DNA of 11,846 nt from Prevotellaceae bacterium UBA5903 (GCA_002431845.1 DJEH01000005.1:1-11846); one strand, 5' to 3'. Counted from the stretch's first letter, positions 5,543 through 11,846 are shown. Numbers and translations: made by a program. Notes: a model not told the origin generated them from the sequence alone.

Positions 5543-7066
5543 TCACTGTGCTTTTTCCTTGGCACGTGCCTCAGACAAGGCTACAGACTTTCCACCATCA
5601 TAGGCTACTATGTAAGCACTCTTCAGTTTCTCTTTAACCGTGCGTAGGGCTTTTTGAGCCTCAGCGTAAGAAGTGTAGTTGCCATAGAAATATTTGTACA
5701 AACTGCCTTCTTTCGTTCTTTTCACTGTCAATCCCTTAAATTGTGGGTCTGAAGTTTCGATTTGTACTTTGCCTGCCCCCACTTGTATGCGATAAGTGAT
5801 TGTAGATTTTTTGATAGGTGATTTTTTGCTCTTGATTTCTTCTTTATCCTTTTGCTTTTGCGATGCTTTTACCTCTTTTCGGTCATTGTTTTTAGCTGAT
5901 TTATTGGTCATATCAGCTGCGCTGTTTTTGTTTTTTTCAGCAACCTTTACCTTGTTATTGCCACTATTTTTTTCAGGTTTATCTTCTTGAGAACGAACCT
6001 TTTTAATTTGTTTCTTTTCGTTTATCTCCTTCGCATCAGTCCGTTTCGGCTCCGGCTTCTTTGCAGCAATAGTGTTCGCAGATTTCGGTTTCGCTTGCTC
6101 AGACTTTCGCGATACTAATAGCGAAGTTTCTTCTTTTTTATCTTGTACTGCCACCAATCGTGCGGTAGGGATTGCAGCCACTGGCACAACGGCTACTTCT
6201 TTACTTGCTGCTTTTACATCGTCTACTTGGTCTGCCACGTATGCACCATTAAAGGTATGCTTTATGTTTTGCGGTATGTCGGTGGCTGTATGGTCGTGTT
6301 GTCTACGATATGCTAAGAAGCCATTATATATGCTTTGGCTAAGTTCAGCAATGCCTTGTTGCGAATTTAGATAGGTTTCTTCTTGCGGTGTGGTTATAAA
6401 ACCTAATTCAGTCAAAACCGAAGGCATGCTGGTGTTGCGCAGTACAAGGAAGCCTGCTTGATGCACTCCTTTATTAGGGCGTCCTACAGAGGCATATTGC
6501 TTTTGAATGCACGAGGCAAGGTCTACACTTTGCTTCATAAAGCGGTCTTGCATAAATTCAAATATCACATAGCTCTCTGCTTTATTGGGGTCAAAACCTT
6601 GATAAGTTGTTTTGTAGTCGCTCTCCATTGTGATAACAGAGTTTTCACGTTTAGCCACAGCCAAATTAGCACTTGCACGAGCCATACCTAAGGTATATGT
6701 TTCGGAACCATACGCTTGTTTGCCATTTGGCAAAGCGTTAGTATGTATTGAAATAAACAAGTCGGCCTTATTTCTGTTAGCTATATCTGCTCTGCCTTGC
6801 AAGGGGATAAACACATCTTTCTTTCGCGTATAAATCACCTTTACATCGGGGCAATTATCTTCGACTAAACGACCAAACGCTAAGGCTACATTCAGATTGA
6901 TGTTCTTCTCTTTTGAAAAACTTCCCACTGCTCCTGCGTCGTGTCCACCATGGCCCGCATCTATTACGAGCGTAAAGTTACGCTTTTCTGTGTTTGAAAA
7001 GGCCACGTATGGAATAATTGCGAAAAACAGAACAATATATAAGAATTTCAAAAGAGATGTTTTCAT
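5543..7066 (-). CDS. N-acetylmuramoyl-L-alanine amidase with C-terminal SPOR domain
   Basis: This secreted zinc amidase cuts the bond between MurNAc and L-Ala in peptidoglycan, usually to separate daughter cells. Residues 1-24 form a signal peptide (basic MKTSLLK, hydrophobic core, VAFS). The Amidase_3 domain spans about 31-253 with zinc ligands H39 (in DAGHGGHDAG), E53 and H108 (FISIHTNA), and the catalytic glutamate E220 (LTELGF). A Lys/Glu/Asn-rich linker of about 120 residues (305-422) is low in complexity and probably flexible. Residues about 424-490 form a SPOR domain (ITYRIQVGAGKVQ), which binds glycan strands lacking stem peptides and would target the enzyme to the septum. At 507 residues it is long for the family because of the linker. 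It is first in an operon with the MCE protein and has a recognisable promoter 90 nt upstream. Function is confident; the symbol is left open because several amidase paralogues usually coexist. Confidence 0.94.
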   Translation of the reverse strand: MKTSLLKFLYIVLFFAIIPYVAFSNTEKRNFTLVIDAGHGGHDAGAVGSFSKEKNINLNVALAFGRLVEDNCPDVKVIYTRKKDVFIPLQGRADIANRNKADLFISIHTNALPNGKQAYGSETYTLGMARASANLAVAKRENSVITMESDYKTTYQGFDPNKAESYVIFEFMQDRFMKQSVDLASCIQKQYASVGRPNKGVHQAGFLVLRNTSMPSVLTELGFITTPQEETYLNSQQGIAELSQSIYNGFLAYRRQHDHTATDIPQNIKHTFNGAYVADQVDDVKAASKEVAVVPVAAIPTARLVAVQDKKEETSLLVSRKSEQAKPKSANTIAAKKPEPKRTDAKEINEKKQIKKVRSQEDKPEKNSGNNKVKVAEKNKNSAADMTNKSAKNNDRKEVKASQKQKDKEEIKSKKSPIKKSTITYRIQVGAGKVQIETSDPQFKGLTVKRTKEGSLYKYFYGNYTSYAEAQKALRTVKEKLKSAYIVAYDGGKSVALSEARAKEKAQ

Positions 7067-7080
7067 GTTTTCTTAAGTTG

Positions 7081-7129
7081 TTTGTATACAAAATAGCGCA
7101 TTCTACATGCAAGCATATTTGCTCGCAAA
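7081..7129 (-). promoter_or_regulatory. Cluster of short palindromes in the amidase 5' leader
   Basis: TTTGTATACAAA (7081-7092) is a perfect 12-bp palindrome ending 14 nt before the amidase ATG. ATGC/GCAT (7107-7116) and TTTGC/GCAAA (7118-7129) follow upstream. All lie inside the predicted 5' untranslated region, so they could be protein-binding sites or alternating RNA hairpins near the start codon. Only the symmetry is seen; no family of regulatory RNA is recognised. Confidence 0.35.
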
Positions 7130-7156
7130 CATTGGCAAACGACCTATTTTTATGCA

Positions 7157-7198
7157 CAAAGGTAATAAACAATCAGTAAACGTTTTGCACCTATTACC
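7157..7198 (-). promoter_or_regulatory. Amidase-mlaD promoter with flanking inverted repeat
   Basis: On the minus strand 7164-7157 reads TACCTTTG, a perfect TAnnTTTG -7 box identical to that of the tRNA promoter. It puts the transcription start near 7148-7152 and gives a leader of about 80-85 nt. No clear TTTG is found at the -33 distance. GGTAATA (7161-7167) and TATTACC (7192-7198) form a perfect 7-bp inverted repeat with a 24-nt gap spanning the -7 to -33 region, and AAACGTTT (7178-7185) is centred between them. This layout suggests an operator, by inference. Confidence 0.55.
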
Positions 7199-7232
7199 AA
7201 CTTTTACACTTTAATGTTCAAATTGTTACGTT

Positions 7233-7257
7233 CTGATAGATAAAAATGCTATCTCAG
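7233..7257 (-). terminator. Weak candidate hairpin after the methyltransferase gene
   Basis: CTGATAG (7233-7239) pairs with CTATC/CAG (7249-7257) with one bulged base (7254) and a 9-nt loop, 31 nt beyond the stop codon of the RsmF-type gene. No T tract follows on the minus strand, so termination here would be inefficient or Rho-dependent. Confidence 0.3.
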
Positions 7258-7288
7258 AGGTGCTTTCTGCAGTTATTTACAACTTTTT

Positions 7289-8677
7289 TTAGTTTCTAAT
7301 TCGCCATTCTTGCGGATAAAGATTGTTTGCACGTGAACCTAAGTTGTTTAAAAAGCCTAAAGCATGTCCCTTGTAAGTAGCCAACACATAGCCTCTATCA
7401 ACCTCTGAGGGAAGCACGATAGCTTCGCGCCTGAGGTATGCTAAGGCCTCATCGAGCGTGAGTTCTGCATGCTGAAAAGCGCGTTCGTTGTGCGCCACCG
7501 ATAGTGCCAAAGCATGTTGTGGCACAATTTTATGTCCCTTTATCTCTGCAATGGCAATGCCCGCAACCAGCGTTTTCATGAGTTGCATAATGCGCTCTAC
7601 ATCGTCAACCCAAGGCTTGGCTACTGCTGTTATTCGGCCTTCGCCATAAGGCAAAAGTTTAAACATATCAGCTTGACTGAGCCAAGTAGCCATTTTAGCA
7701 GCATCCTTTATTGTCCCTGATTGTTTAGAAGTAGATGTGCGTTTCTTTGTTTTTTTACTCTTTGCCATAGGCGCACTACTGGTTTTACGCAAAAGTGCAA
7801 GAAATAGTCCTTCGCCTTGGGTTTTGTGCGGAAAGAAGTGGTAAACAGGCATTGAACGCATTGTCGTATCGCCCATAATGCCCCAATCATTTTCGGTTTC
7901 AATAGGCACGAGCTCTGCCCCGAGCTCTTGGCATATACGTTGCACATTATCTTCATTCTCTTGTCGATTAAACGTGCAAGTGCTATAAACTAAGTACCCT
8001 CCCTGACGCAACGAGGGCCATACAGCGTTTATTATCTCCCACTGACGGTCGGCACATTTCTGCACATTGTCTGTGCTCCACTCCTCTATAGCCCCATCGT
8101 CTTTGCGAAACATGCCTTCGCCCGAACAAGGCACATCTGCTGCCACCACATCGAAGAAGCTACCCAATGGAGCAAATTCATCGGGGTATGCCGACGTTAC
8201 CACAACGTTGGGATTTCCCCATTTCGTAAGATTTTCTGCCAACACTTGGGCACGTTGGCGTATAGGTTCGTTTGCCACCAAAAGGCTATCGTTGGGCAAC
8301 AAACTGCGCCACAAGGTGCTTTTTCCACCAGGTGCAGCACACAAGTCGAGCATGCGTTGTGGCACCATATCGGCTGCAATTTGCTGATAGGCACGTGCTA
8401 CAAACATTGATGAAGCCTCTTGCACATAGTAGCAACCTGCATGCAACAATGGGTCGTACGTAAATCGTGGTCGTTCGGGCAAATATCGCCCCCACTGGCT
8501 GCACCATTTTACGGGTTCAGCTATGTCAAACGGCAATGTATCTTGCGGTTTACTTGGGTTAAGCCGAATGCTCACGGGTGGCATAGTGCTTGTTATGGCA
8601 TTGCATAGTTGCGAGGCTTCGTCTGCGCCAAGGAGTTGCTCTATTTCGTTTTTAAAAGAAGGTGGAAGAGTTTTCAT
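7289..8677 (-). CDS. RsmF/YebU-type rRNA (cytosine-5) methyltransferase
   Basis: This is a SAM-dependent enzyme of the NOL1/NOP2/Sun family, which makes 5-methylcytosine in RNA; RsmF-type members modify 16S rRNA. The 462-residue length fits. The N-terminal substrate region (1-100) contains SIRLNPSK (36-43) and the segment YYVQEASSM (83-91). The Rossmann core carries the SAM-binding motif LDLCAAPGGKS (110-120). The two key cysteines are C184 in DVPCSGEGMFRK and C234 in YSTCTF, the pair used for attack and product release. A lysine-rich hinge (about 304-319) leads to a C-terminal RsmF-like RNA-binding region, with LGFLNNLGSRANNLYPQEW near the end. It starts 47 nt after thyA and is probably cotranscribed with it. 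An inverted repeat directly precedes its ATG. The exact target cytosine is not predictable from sequence. Confidence 0.9.
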   Translation of the reverse strand: MKTLPPSFKNEIEQLLGADEASQLCNAITSTMPPVSIRLNPSKPQDTLPFDIAEPVKWCSQWGRYLPERPRFTYDPLLHAGCYYVQEASSMFVARAYQQIAADMVPQRMLDLCAAPGGKSTLWRSLLPNDSLLVANEPIRQRAQVLAENLTKWGNPNVVVTSAYPDEFAPLGSFFDVVAADVPCSGEGMFRKDDGAIEEWSTDNVQKCADRQWEIINAVWPSLRQGGYLVYSTCTFNRQENEDNVQRICQELGAELVPIETENDWGIMGDTTMRSMPVYHFFPHKTQGEGLFLALLRKTSSAPMAKSKKTKKRTSTSKQSGTIKDAAKMATWLSQADMFKLLPYGEGRITAVAKPWVDDVERIMQLMKTLVAGIAIAEIKGHKIVPQHALALSVAHNERAFQHAELTLDEALAYLRREAIVLPSEVDRGYVLATYKGHALGFLNNLGSRANNLYPQEWRIRN

Positions 8678-8710
8678 TAATATCCCAACAATTTGCTATT
8701 ATTGATATTA
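8678..8710 (-). promoter_or_regulatory. Inverted repeat abutting the methyltransferase start codon
   Basis: TAATATC (8678-8684) and GATATTA (8704-8710) are perfectly complementary with a 19-nt loop. In the minus-strand transcript the 3' arm ends directly at the ATG (8677-8675), and the loop would hold the ribosome-loading region. The stem could lower or gate translation of the downstream gene in the thyA operon. Seven AU-rich pairs are not strong, so this is tentative. Confidence 0.35.
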
Positions 8711-8724
8711 GGTGGTTTTATTTT

Positions 8725-9519
8725 CTAAACCGACACCTTGGCCGAGATGTGTGGCCATGGGTTATAGTCTTGTAGCTCAAAGTCTTCGTAGCGGAAGTCG
8801 AAGAGGTTTTTAATATCAGGATTGATAACCATTTTAGGCAATGGACGCGGTGTGCGCGTAAGTTGCAATTTGGCTTGTTCAATGTGGTTAAGATAGATGT
8901 GAGTATCGCCCGTAGTGTGCACAAAATCGCCTGCTTTTAGGCCTGTTACTTGCGCCATCATCTGTAAGAGTAAGGCATAACTGGCTATGTTAAAAGGCAC
9001 TCCCAAAAACGTGTCGGCAGAACGTTGATAGAGTTGCAAAGACAAACGTCCATCCGCCACATAAAACTGAAAGAGTAGGTGACATGGTGGCAAATTCATC
9101 TTGCCAAGGTCTGCCACATTCCATGCCGAAACGATGATACGACGCGAATCGGGTTGCTCTTTAATTTGCCTAATAACCTCACTTATTTGGTCGATGTGTC
9201 CGCCATTATAATCGGGCCACGAACGCCATTGATAACCATATATGTGACCTAAATCGCCATTTTCGTCTGCCCATTCGTTCCATATACGCACACCATTATC
9301 TTGCAAATAGTGCACATTGGTATCGCCTTTTAAAAACCACAACAGTTCGTAAATAATTGATTTAAGATGCAATTTTTTGGTTGTAAGTAGGGGGAAGCCA
9401 TCTTCAAGGTTAAAGCGCATTTGATGTCCAAAGATGCTCTTCGTTCCTGTGCCCGTGCGGTCTGACTTTGTAACACCGTCGTCGAGAATATGTTGCAAAA
9501 GGTCGAGGTATTGTTTCAT
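8725..9519 (-). CDS. thyA: Thymidylate synthase
   Basis: ThyA converts dUMP to dTMP using 5,10-methylene-tetrahydrofolate, yielding dihydrofolate, in the cytoplasm. The 264-residue product has the same length as the E. coli enzyme, and the known residues fall at the same numbers: R21 (SDRTGTG), W80, the catalytic nucleophile C146 in LPPCH, Q165 and R166 (YQRSAD), D169, N177, H207 and Y209. The start at 9519 therefore needs no correction. The C terminus ends in KVSV, with V264 where E. coli has isoleucine, a conservative change in the tail that closes over the active site. It lies 39 nt after the pseudouridine synthase gene and 47 nt before the methyltransferase. The folA gene that often follows thyA is not next to it here. 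All visible catalytic residues are intact. Confidence 0.98.
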   Translation of the reverse strand: MKQYLDLLQHILDDGVTKSDRTGTGTKSIFGHQMRFNLEDGFPLLTTKKLHLKSIIYELLWFLKGDTNVHYLQDNGVRIWNEWADENGDLGHIYGYQWRSWPDYNGGHIDQISEVIRQIKEQPDSRRIIVSAWNVADLGKMNLPPCHLLFQFYVADGRLSLQLYQRSADTFLGVPFNIASYALLLQMMAQVTGLKAGDFVHTTGDTHIYLNHIEQAKLQLTRTPRPLPKMVINPDIKNLFDFRYEDFELQDYNPWPHISAKVSV

Positions 9520-9558
9520 TCTAACAAATATAATGTAATAAGTGAATAAGGTGGAATA

Positions 9559-10227
9559 TCAAAACACCGTCCACAGTTTATTACCCTCTGGATAGGGAGC
9601 ATCAATAGCAATTTGCTTATGGCTTACGGGATGTTCAAACTCTATATGTTGAGCATGCAAGCATATTGATCCATCGGGATTTGAACGCGGTGCACCATAC
9701 TTGAGGTCGCCCTTTATGACGCAATGTATGGCTGCCAGCTGGCAACGAATTTGGTGGTGGCGTCCGGTGTGAAGATGCACTTCGAGCAAATGGTAACGCT
9801 CTGATGATGATAGCAAACGATAGTCAAGTGTGGCCTTTTTAGCCCCTGGCACTTCGCGATTGTGTGTGTACGATTTGTTTTGGCGCTCGTTACGTGTTAT
9901 CCAATGGGTAAGTGTTGCAGTAGGCAGCTCGGGGGCTGCACAAACAATGGCATGATAGGTTTTTCGTATTTTGCCTCCCTGTCTAAACATTTCGTTCAGT
10001 CGCGTCAAAGCCTTACTTGTTCTTGCAAACACCACAATGCCGCTTACGGGGCGATCAAGCCTATGCACCACTCCCAAAAACACCTCACCAGGCTTGTTAT
10101 ACTTTGTTTTAATGTATGCCTTTACATCGTCGGCAAGCGTGCGGTCGCCAGTTTTGTCGCCTTGCACTATTTCGCCTGGTTGCTTATTAACAATAATAAT
10201 GTGGTTATCTTCGTAAAGTATTGTCAT
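9559..10227 (-). CDS. RluA-family RNA pseudouridine synthase
   Basis: This 222-residue single-domain enzyme isomerises uridine to pseudouridine in rRNA or tRNA. The family signature HRLDRPVSG is at 55-63, with catalytic aspartate D58. Other conserved parts are the N-terminal ILYEDNHIIIVNKQPG (3-18), RKTYHAIV (88-95) and GRHHQIRCQLA (154-164). There is no N-terminal S4 RNA-binding domain, so the architecture is closer to RluA/TruC-like short members than to RluC or RluD. Substrate position cannot be assigned. It is the first gene of a close group with thyA and the RsmF-type methyltransferase; two of the three modify RNA. Upstream is a long hairpin separating it from fabG. No Shine-Dalgarno sequence is seen before the ATG at 10227, as is usual in this phylum. 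Confidence 0.9.
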   Translation of the reverse strand: MTILYEDNHIIIVNKQPGEIVQGDKTGDRTLADDVKAYIKTKYNKPGEVFLGVVHRLDRPVSGIVVFARTSKALTRLNEMFRQGGKIRKTYHAIVCAAPELPTATLTHWITRNERQNKSYTHNREVPGAKKATLDYRLLSSSERYHLLEVHLHTGRHHQIRCQLAAIHCVIKGDLKYGAPRSNPDGSICLHAQHIEFEHPVSHKQIAIDAPYPEGNKLWTVF

Positions 10228-10247
10228 GGTGATGAAGGATAAATATA

Positions 10248-10298
10248 TAAGGGTTAAGTGATGCGCAAAAGCATTTGCATGTACTCACTTAACCCTTA
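10248..10298 (-). terminator. Strong hairpin between fabG and the pseudouridine synthase gene
   Basis: Positions 10248-10261 pair perfectly with 10285-10298 (14 bp, TAAGGGTTAAGTGA on the plus strand). An inner stem, GCAAA (10265-10269) with TTTGC (10274-10278), caps it. It lies 84 nt past the fabG stop and 20 nt before the ATG at 10227. On the minus strand the stem runs into TATATATTTATCC, an imperfect U-rich tail. It most simply ends the tetR-fabG transcript. If a promoter lies at the end of fabG it would instead be in the leader of the next operon. Confidence 0.6.
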
Positions 10299-10373
10299 CT
10301 ATTCTGTGGTTTTAAATAGCAATCAGATAGTCCGAAGCCTAATGTTTGCTTATGCTTCAGACATCTTGACAGA

Positions 10374-10405
10374 CAAAGCTATTACATGTTCATACCACCA
10401 TCAAC
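10374..10405 (-). promoter_or_regulatory. Candidate promoter of the pseudouridine synthase-thyA-methyltransferase group
   Basis: On the minus strand 10381-10374 reads TAGCTTTG, a TAnnTTTG match, and GTTG (10405-10402) sits 20 nt upstream where TTTG is expected (3 of 4). The -33 element lies inside the fabG coding end and the -7 box directly follows the fabG stop. Transcription would start near 10366 and give a leader of about 140 nt containing the hairpin at 10248-10298. Box matches are short, so chance is possible. Confidence 0.4.
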
Positions 10406-11128
10406 CTGGATAACTTGTCCGCTAACATAGCTTGACATATCTGAGGCAAGGAAGGTTGCCACATCAGCAATATCCTCGGGCTTACCACCACGACGAAGGG
10501 GGATAGCCTTCATCCATTCTTTGCGAACTTCTTCGCTAAGTTGTGCAGTCATAGCAGTTTCAATAAAACCTGGAGCGATAGCATTGGCACGAATACCACG
10601 GCTACCCATCTCTTGTGCAACACTCTTAGCCAAAGCTATAAGTCCAGCCTTAGAAGCTGCATAGTTGCTCTGGCCTGCATTGCCGTGAACGCCTACAACA
10701 GATGCCATGTTGATGATAGAGCCCTTGCGCTGACGCATCATGATGGGGGTGCAAGCATGGATAAAGTTGAATGCCGACTTCAAGTTTACAGCTATTACGG
10801 CATCCCATTGTTGTTCGGTCATGCGGAGCATAAGACCATCCTTGGTGATACCTGCATTGTTTACCAATATATCGATAGAGCCAAAGTCTTCGTGGATTTT
10901 CTTAACCACTTCGGCAGTATCTTCAAAGCTTGCAGCGTTTGATGCATACGCTTCGCACTTTACGCCGAGCGCAGCAATTTCGTTGCGAGTAGCCTCGCCG
11001 TTTTCGTCGATTTTCAAGTCAGTAAACGCAATGTTTGCGCCCTCGGCAGCAAACTTCAAAGCGATAGCCTTACCAATGCCACGTGCAGCACCAGTAATCA
11101 AGGCTGTTTTTCCTGTTAAAAGTCCCAT
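10382..11128 (-). CDS. fabG: 3-oxoacyl-[acyl-carrier-protein] reductase
   Basis: FabG is the NADPH-dependent reductase of type II fatty acid synthesis, turning 3-oxoacyl-ACP into 3-hydroxyacyl-ACP in the cytoplasm. The 248-residue product is a classical short-chain dehydrogenase. It has the cofactor loop TGAARGIG (12-19), NNAG (90-93), N115, catalytic S143 (MASVVG), Y156 and K160 (YAASK), and the PGFIETAMT segment (186-194). The C terminus, YVSGQVIQVDGGMNM, is typical of FabG and favours it over other SDR enzymes. The ATG at 11128 gives the standard N terminus. It lies 63 nt after the right-hand TetR gene with no recognisable promoter between, so cotranscription is likely and the regulator may control fatty acid genes (inference). 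Its codon use looks more GC-balanced than the neighbours, consistent with high expression. Confidence 0.95.
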   Translation of the reverse strand: MGLLTGKTALITGAARGIGKAIALKFAAEGANIAFTDLKIDENGEATRNEIAALGVKCEAYASNAASFEDTAEVVKKIHEDFGSIDILVNNAGITKDGLMLRMTEQQWDAVIAVNLKSAFNFIHACTPIMMRQRKGSIINMASVVGVHGNAGQSNYAASKAGLIALAKSVAQEMGSRGIRANAIAPGFIETAMTAQLSEEVRKEWMKAIPLRRGGKPEDIADVATFLASDMSSYVSGQVIQVDGGMNM

Positions 11129-11191
11129 TATAATTGAGTTATAAAAATTTTGTTTTCTTGTTTATATTTAGAATGCTTCAACACGTCCATT

Positions 11192-11788
11192 TCAGTTTAG
11201 AACTTGTGGCATATTAAGCACCCGTTGTAAGAGGCTTTTCACCACGGGGTAGGTTTCTTCTTCGGTCAATCCTTCGCCCAAGCGGTCGTAAATATAGGGC
11301 ACTTCAAGTCCCTTTAGCGAATAGTGTATAATGTCTGCCATGAGGTCTACATTTTCAATGCGGAAGCGCTTGAGCTCTACCCCCTCTTGCAACACTTGCA
11401 CAAGGATACGGTGTTCCTCAATGTCGAATTGTTTGCGCACCTTTTCAACCATCCAAATATTCCTAAAGAACTCTGCTCTTAACGAGCCATTGCGTGCCAC
11501 GGTATCGCGTATGATGCTTAGGTGAGCATACACCATATAAAATATTTTCTCTTCAGGTTCAACCGTCATTGATGCCACTTCGTCCATTTTTTCAGACAAG
11601 CGGTCGAGTTCCTCCTCTATTACAGCGTAATAGATTTCCTCCTTATTTCGAAAATAAGTGTATAAAGTGCGTCGCCCTTTACCCGAAGCTGCAGCAATAT
11701 CGTTCATTGTTGTAGCCTCCAAACCTTTATGAGCAAATAAGTCGCGTGCAACCTCTATTAGTTTTTGGCGCGTTTTGGTGATGGACAT
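11192..11788 (-). CDS. TetR/AcrR-family regulator upstream of fabG
   Basis: The protein has 198 residues from the chosen start, the ATG at 11788 (MSITKTRQKLIEVARDLF). An in-frame ATG at 11836 would add 16 residues (214 in total), but that extension runs across the -7 promoter box at 11823-11830 and would precede the likely transcript start, so it is rejected. The N-terminal DNA-binding domain spans about 7-55, with TTMNDIAAASGKGRRTLYTYF holding the helix-turn-helix and DNA-contact Tyr residues, then NKEEIY. The rest is a variable helical ligand domain. It is followed 63 nt later by fabG in the same direction, so it may sense an acyl-CoA or acyl-ACP and control fatty acid synthesis, or simply autoregulate. 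That link rests on position only. It shares the fold but not the ligand domain with the other TetR protein in this window. Confidence 0.88.
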   Translation of the reverse strand: MSITKTRQKLIEVARDLFAHKGLEATTMNDIAAASGKGRRTLYTYFRNKEEIYYAVIEEELDRLSEKMDEVASMTVEPEEKIFYMVYAHLSIIRDTVARNGSLRAEFFRNIWMVEKVRKQFDIEEHRILVQVLQEGVELKRFRIENVDLMADIIHYSLKGLEVPYIYDRLGEGLTEEETYPVVKSLLQRVLNMPQVLN

Positions 11789-11822
11789 AGTTTTTAATTT
11801 ACACAATTCTGCTTTCAGTGTG

Positions 11823-11830
11823 CAAAGATA
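11823..11830 (-). promoter_or_regulatory. -7 promoter box of the tetR-fabG pair
   Basis: The minus strand reads TATCTTTG, a TAnnTTTG match, placing the transcription start about 26-30 nt before the ATG at 11788. The -33 element would lie at or just beyond the right edge of the window. GTGCAA occurs twice as a direct repeat 11 nt apart (11820-11825 and 11831-11836), one helical turn, straddling the box. This could be a regulator site. Confidence 0.55.
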
Positions 11831-11846
11831 GTGCAAGGTGAGAGAA

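Noticed and set aside
6978..7172. 64-codon minus-strand frame overlapping the amidase start
   Set aside because: It lies in another frame over the amidase signal-peptide region and its promoter. The amidase frame carries clear domains; this one does not.
7708..8608. Several reading frames of 60-106 codons on both strands over the methyltransferase gene
   Set aside because: They are shadows of the annotated gene, with no domain features, and the catalytic motifs all lie in the main frame.
9525..9532. TATATTTG on the minus strand as a thyA promoter
   Set aside because: It matches TAnnTTTG, but it is five nt before the ATG, so transcription would start inside the thyA coding region. Likely chance in AT-rich DNA.
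10541..11144. Plus-strand frames of 133 and 134 codons opposite fabG
   Set aside because: They are antisense to a gene with complete SDR motifs, a common artefact of its less AT-rich codons. No promoter or domain supports them.
1..11846. CRISPR array, prophage, insertion sequence or defence island
   Set aside because: No regularly spaced direct repeats, transposase, integrase or defence domains are present in any frame.

Overview
The window reads as an ordinary chromosomal segment from the phylum Bacteroidota, most likely order Bacteroidales and plausibly a Prevotella-like genus. The base composition is AT-rich. The promoters that can be recognised are of the Bacteroidota type (TTTG, about 20 nt, TAnnTTTG) rather than TTGACA/TATAAT. 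Ribosome binding sites are weak or absent. The gene types (amidase beside a single MCE/MlaD protein, an RsmF-type methyltransferase, TetR beside fabG) are common in that group. Genus assignment is inference; the phylum is well supported by the promoters and proteins.

Layout. All ten protein genes lie on the minus strand. The only plus-strand gene is a tRNA-Thr(UGU) at 409-482, with its own promoter, a foldable leader and a strong terminator. Positions 1-300 hold no credible gene. Reading the minus strand from the right edge, the order is: a TetR regulator and fabG (11788 to 10382); a long hairpin; an RluA-type pseudouridine synthase, thyA and an RsmF-type rRNA m5C methyltransferase in a close cluster (10227 to 7289); an N-acetylmuramoyl-L-alanine amidase with a C-terminal SPOR domain and an MCE/MlaD protein 30 nt apart (7066 to 4595); a MATE exporter (4390 to 3026); dnaA (2903 to 1506); and a second TetR regulator (1218 to 574) that converges on the tRNA.

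Functionally the window is housekeeping: replication initiation (DnaA), dTMP synthesis (ThyA), RNA modification, fatty acid elongation (FabG), division-linked wall hydrolysis and envelope lipid traffic (amidase and MlaD), drug or metabolite export (MATE) and two local regulators. I see no phage genes, insertion sequence, CRISPR array, toxin-antitoxin pair or defence cassette, and no evidence of an undescribed multi-gene system.

The more interesting signals are non-coding. Two related 36-nt near-perfect palindromes lie after dnaA (1463-1498) and in the mlaD/MATE gap (4429-4466). A 78-nt imperfect inverted repeat follows mlaD. Nested palindromes occupy the spacer of the tRNA promoter. A stem abuts the methyltransferase start codon. 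A 7-G tract lies inside the MATE gene. The start of the right-hand TetR gene should be placed 16 codons downstream of the longest reading frame.
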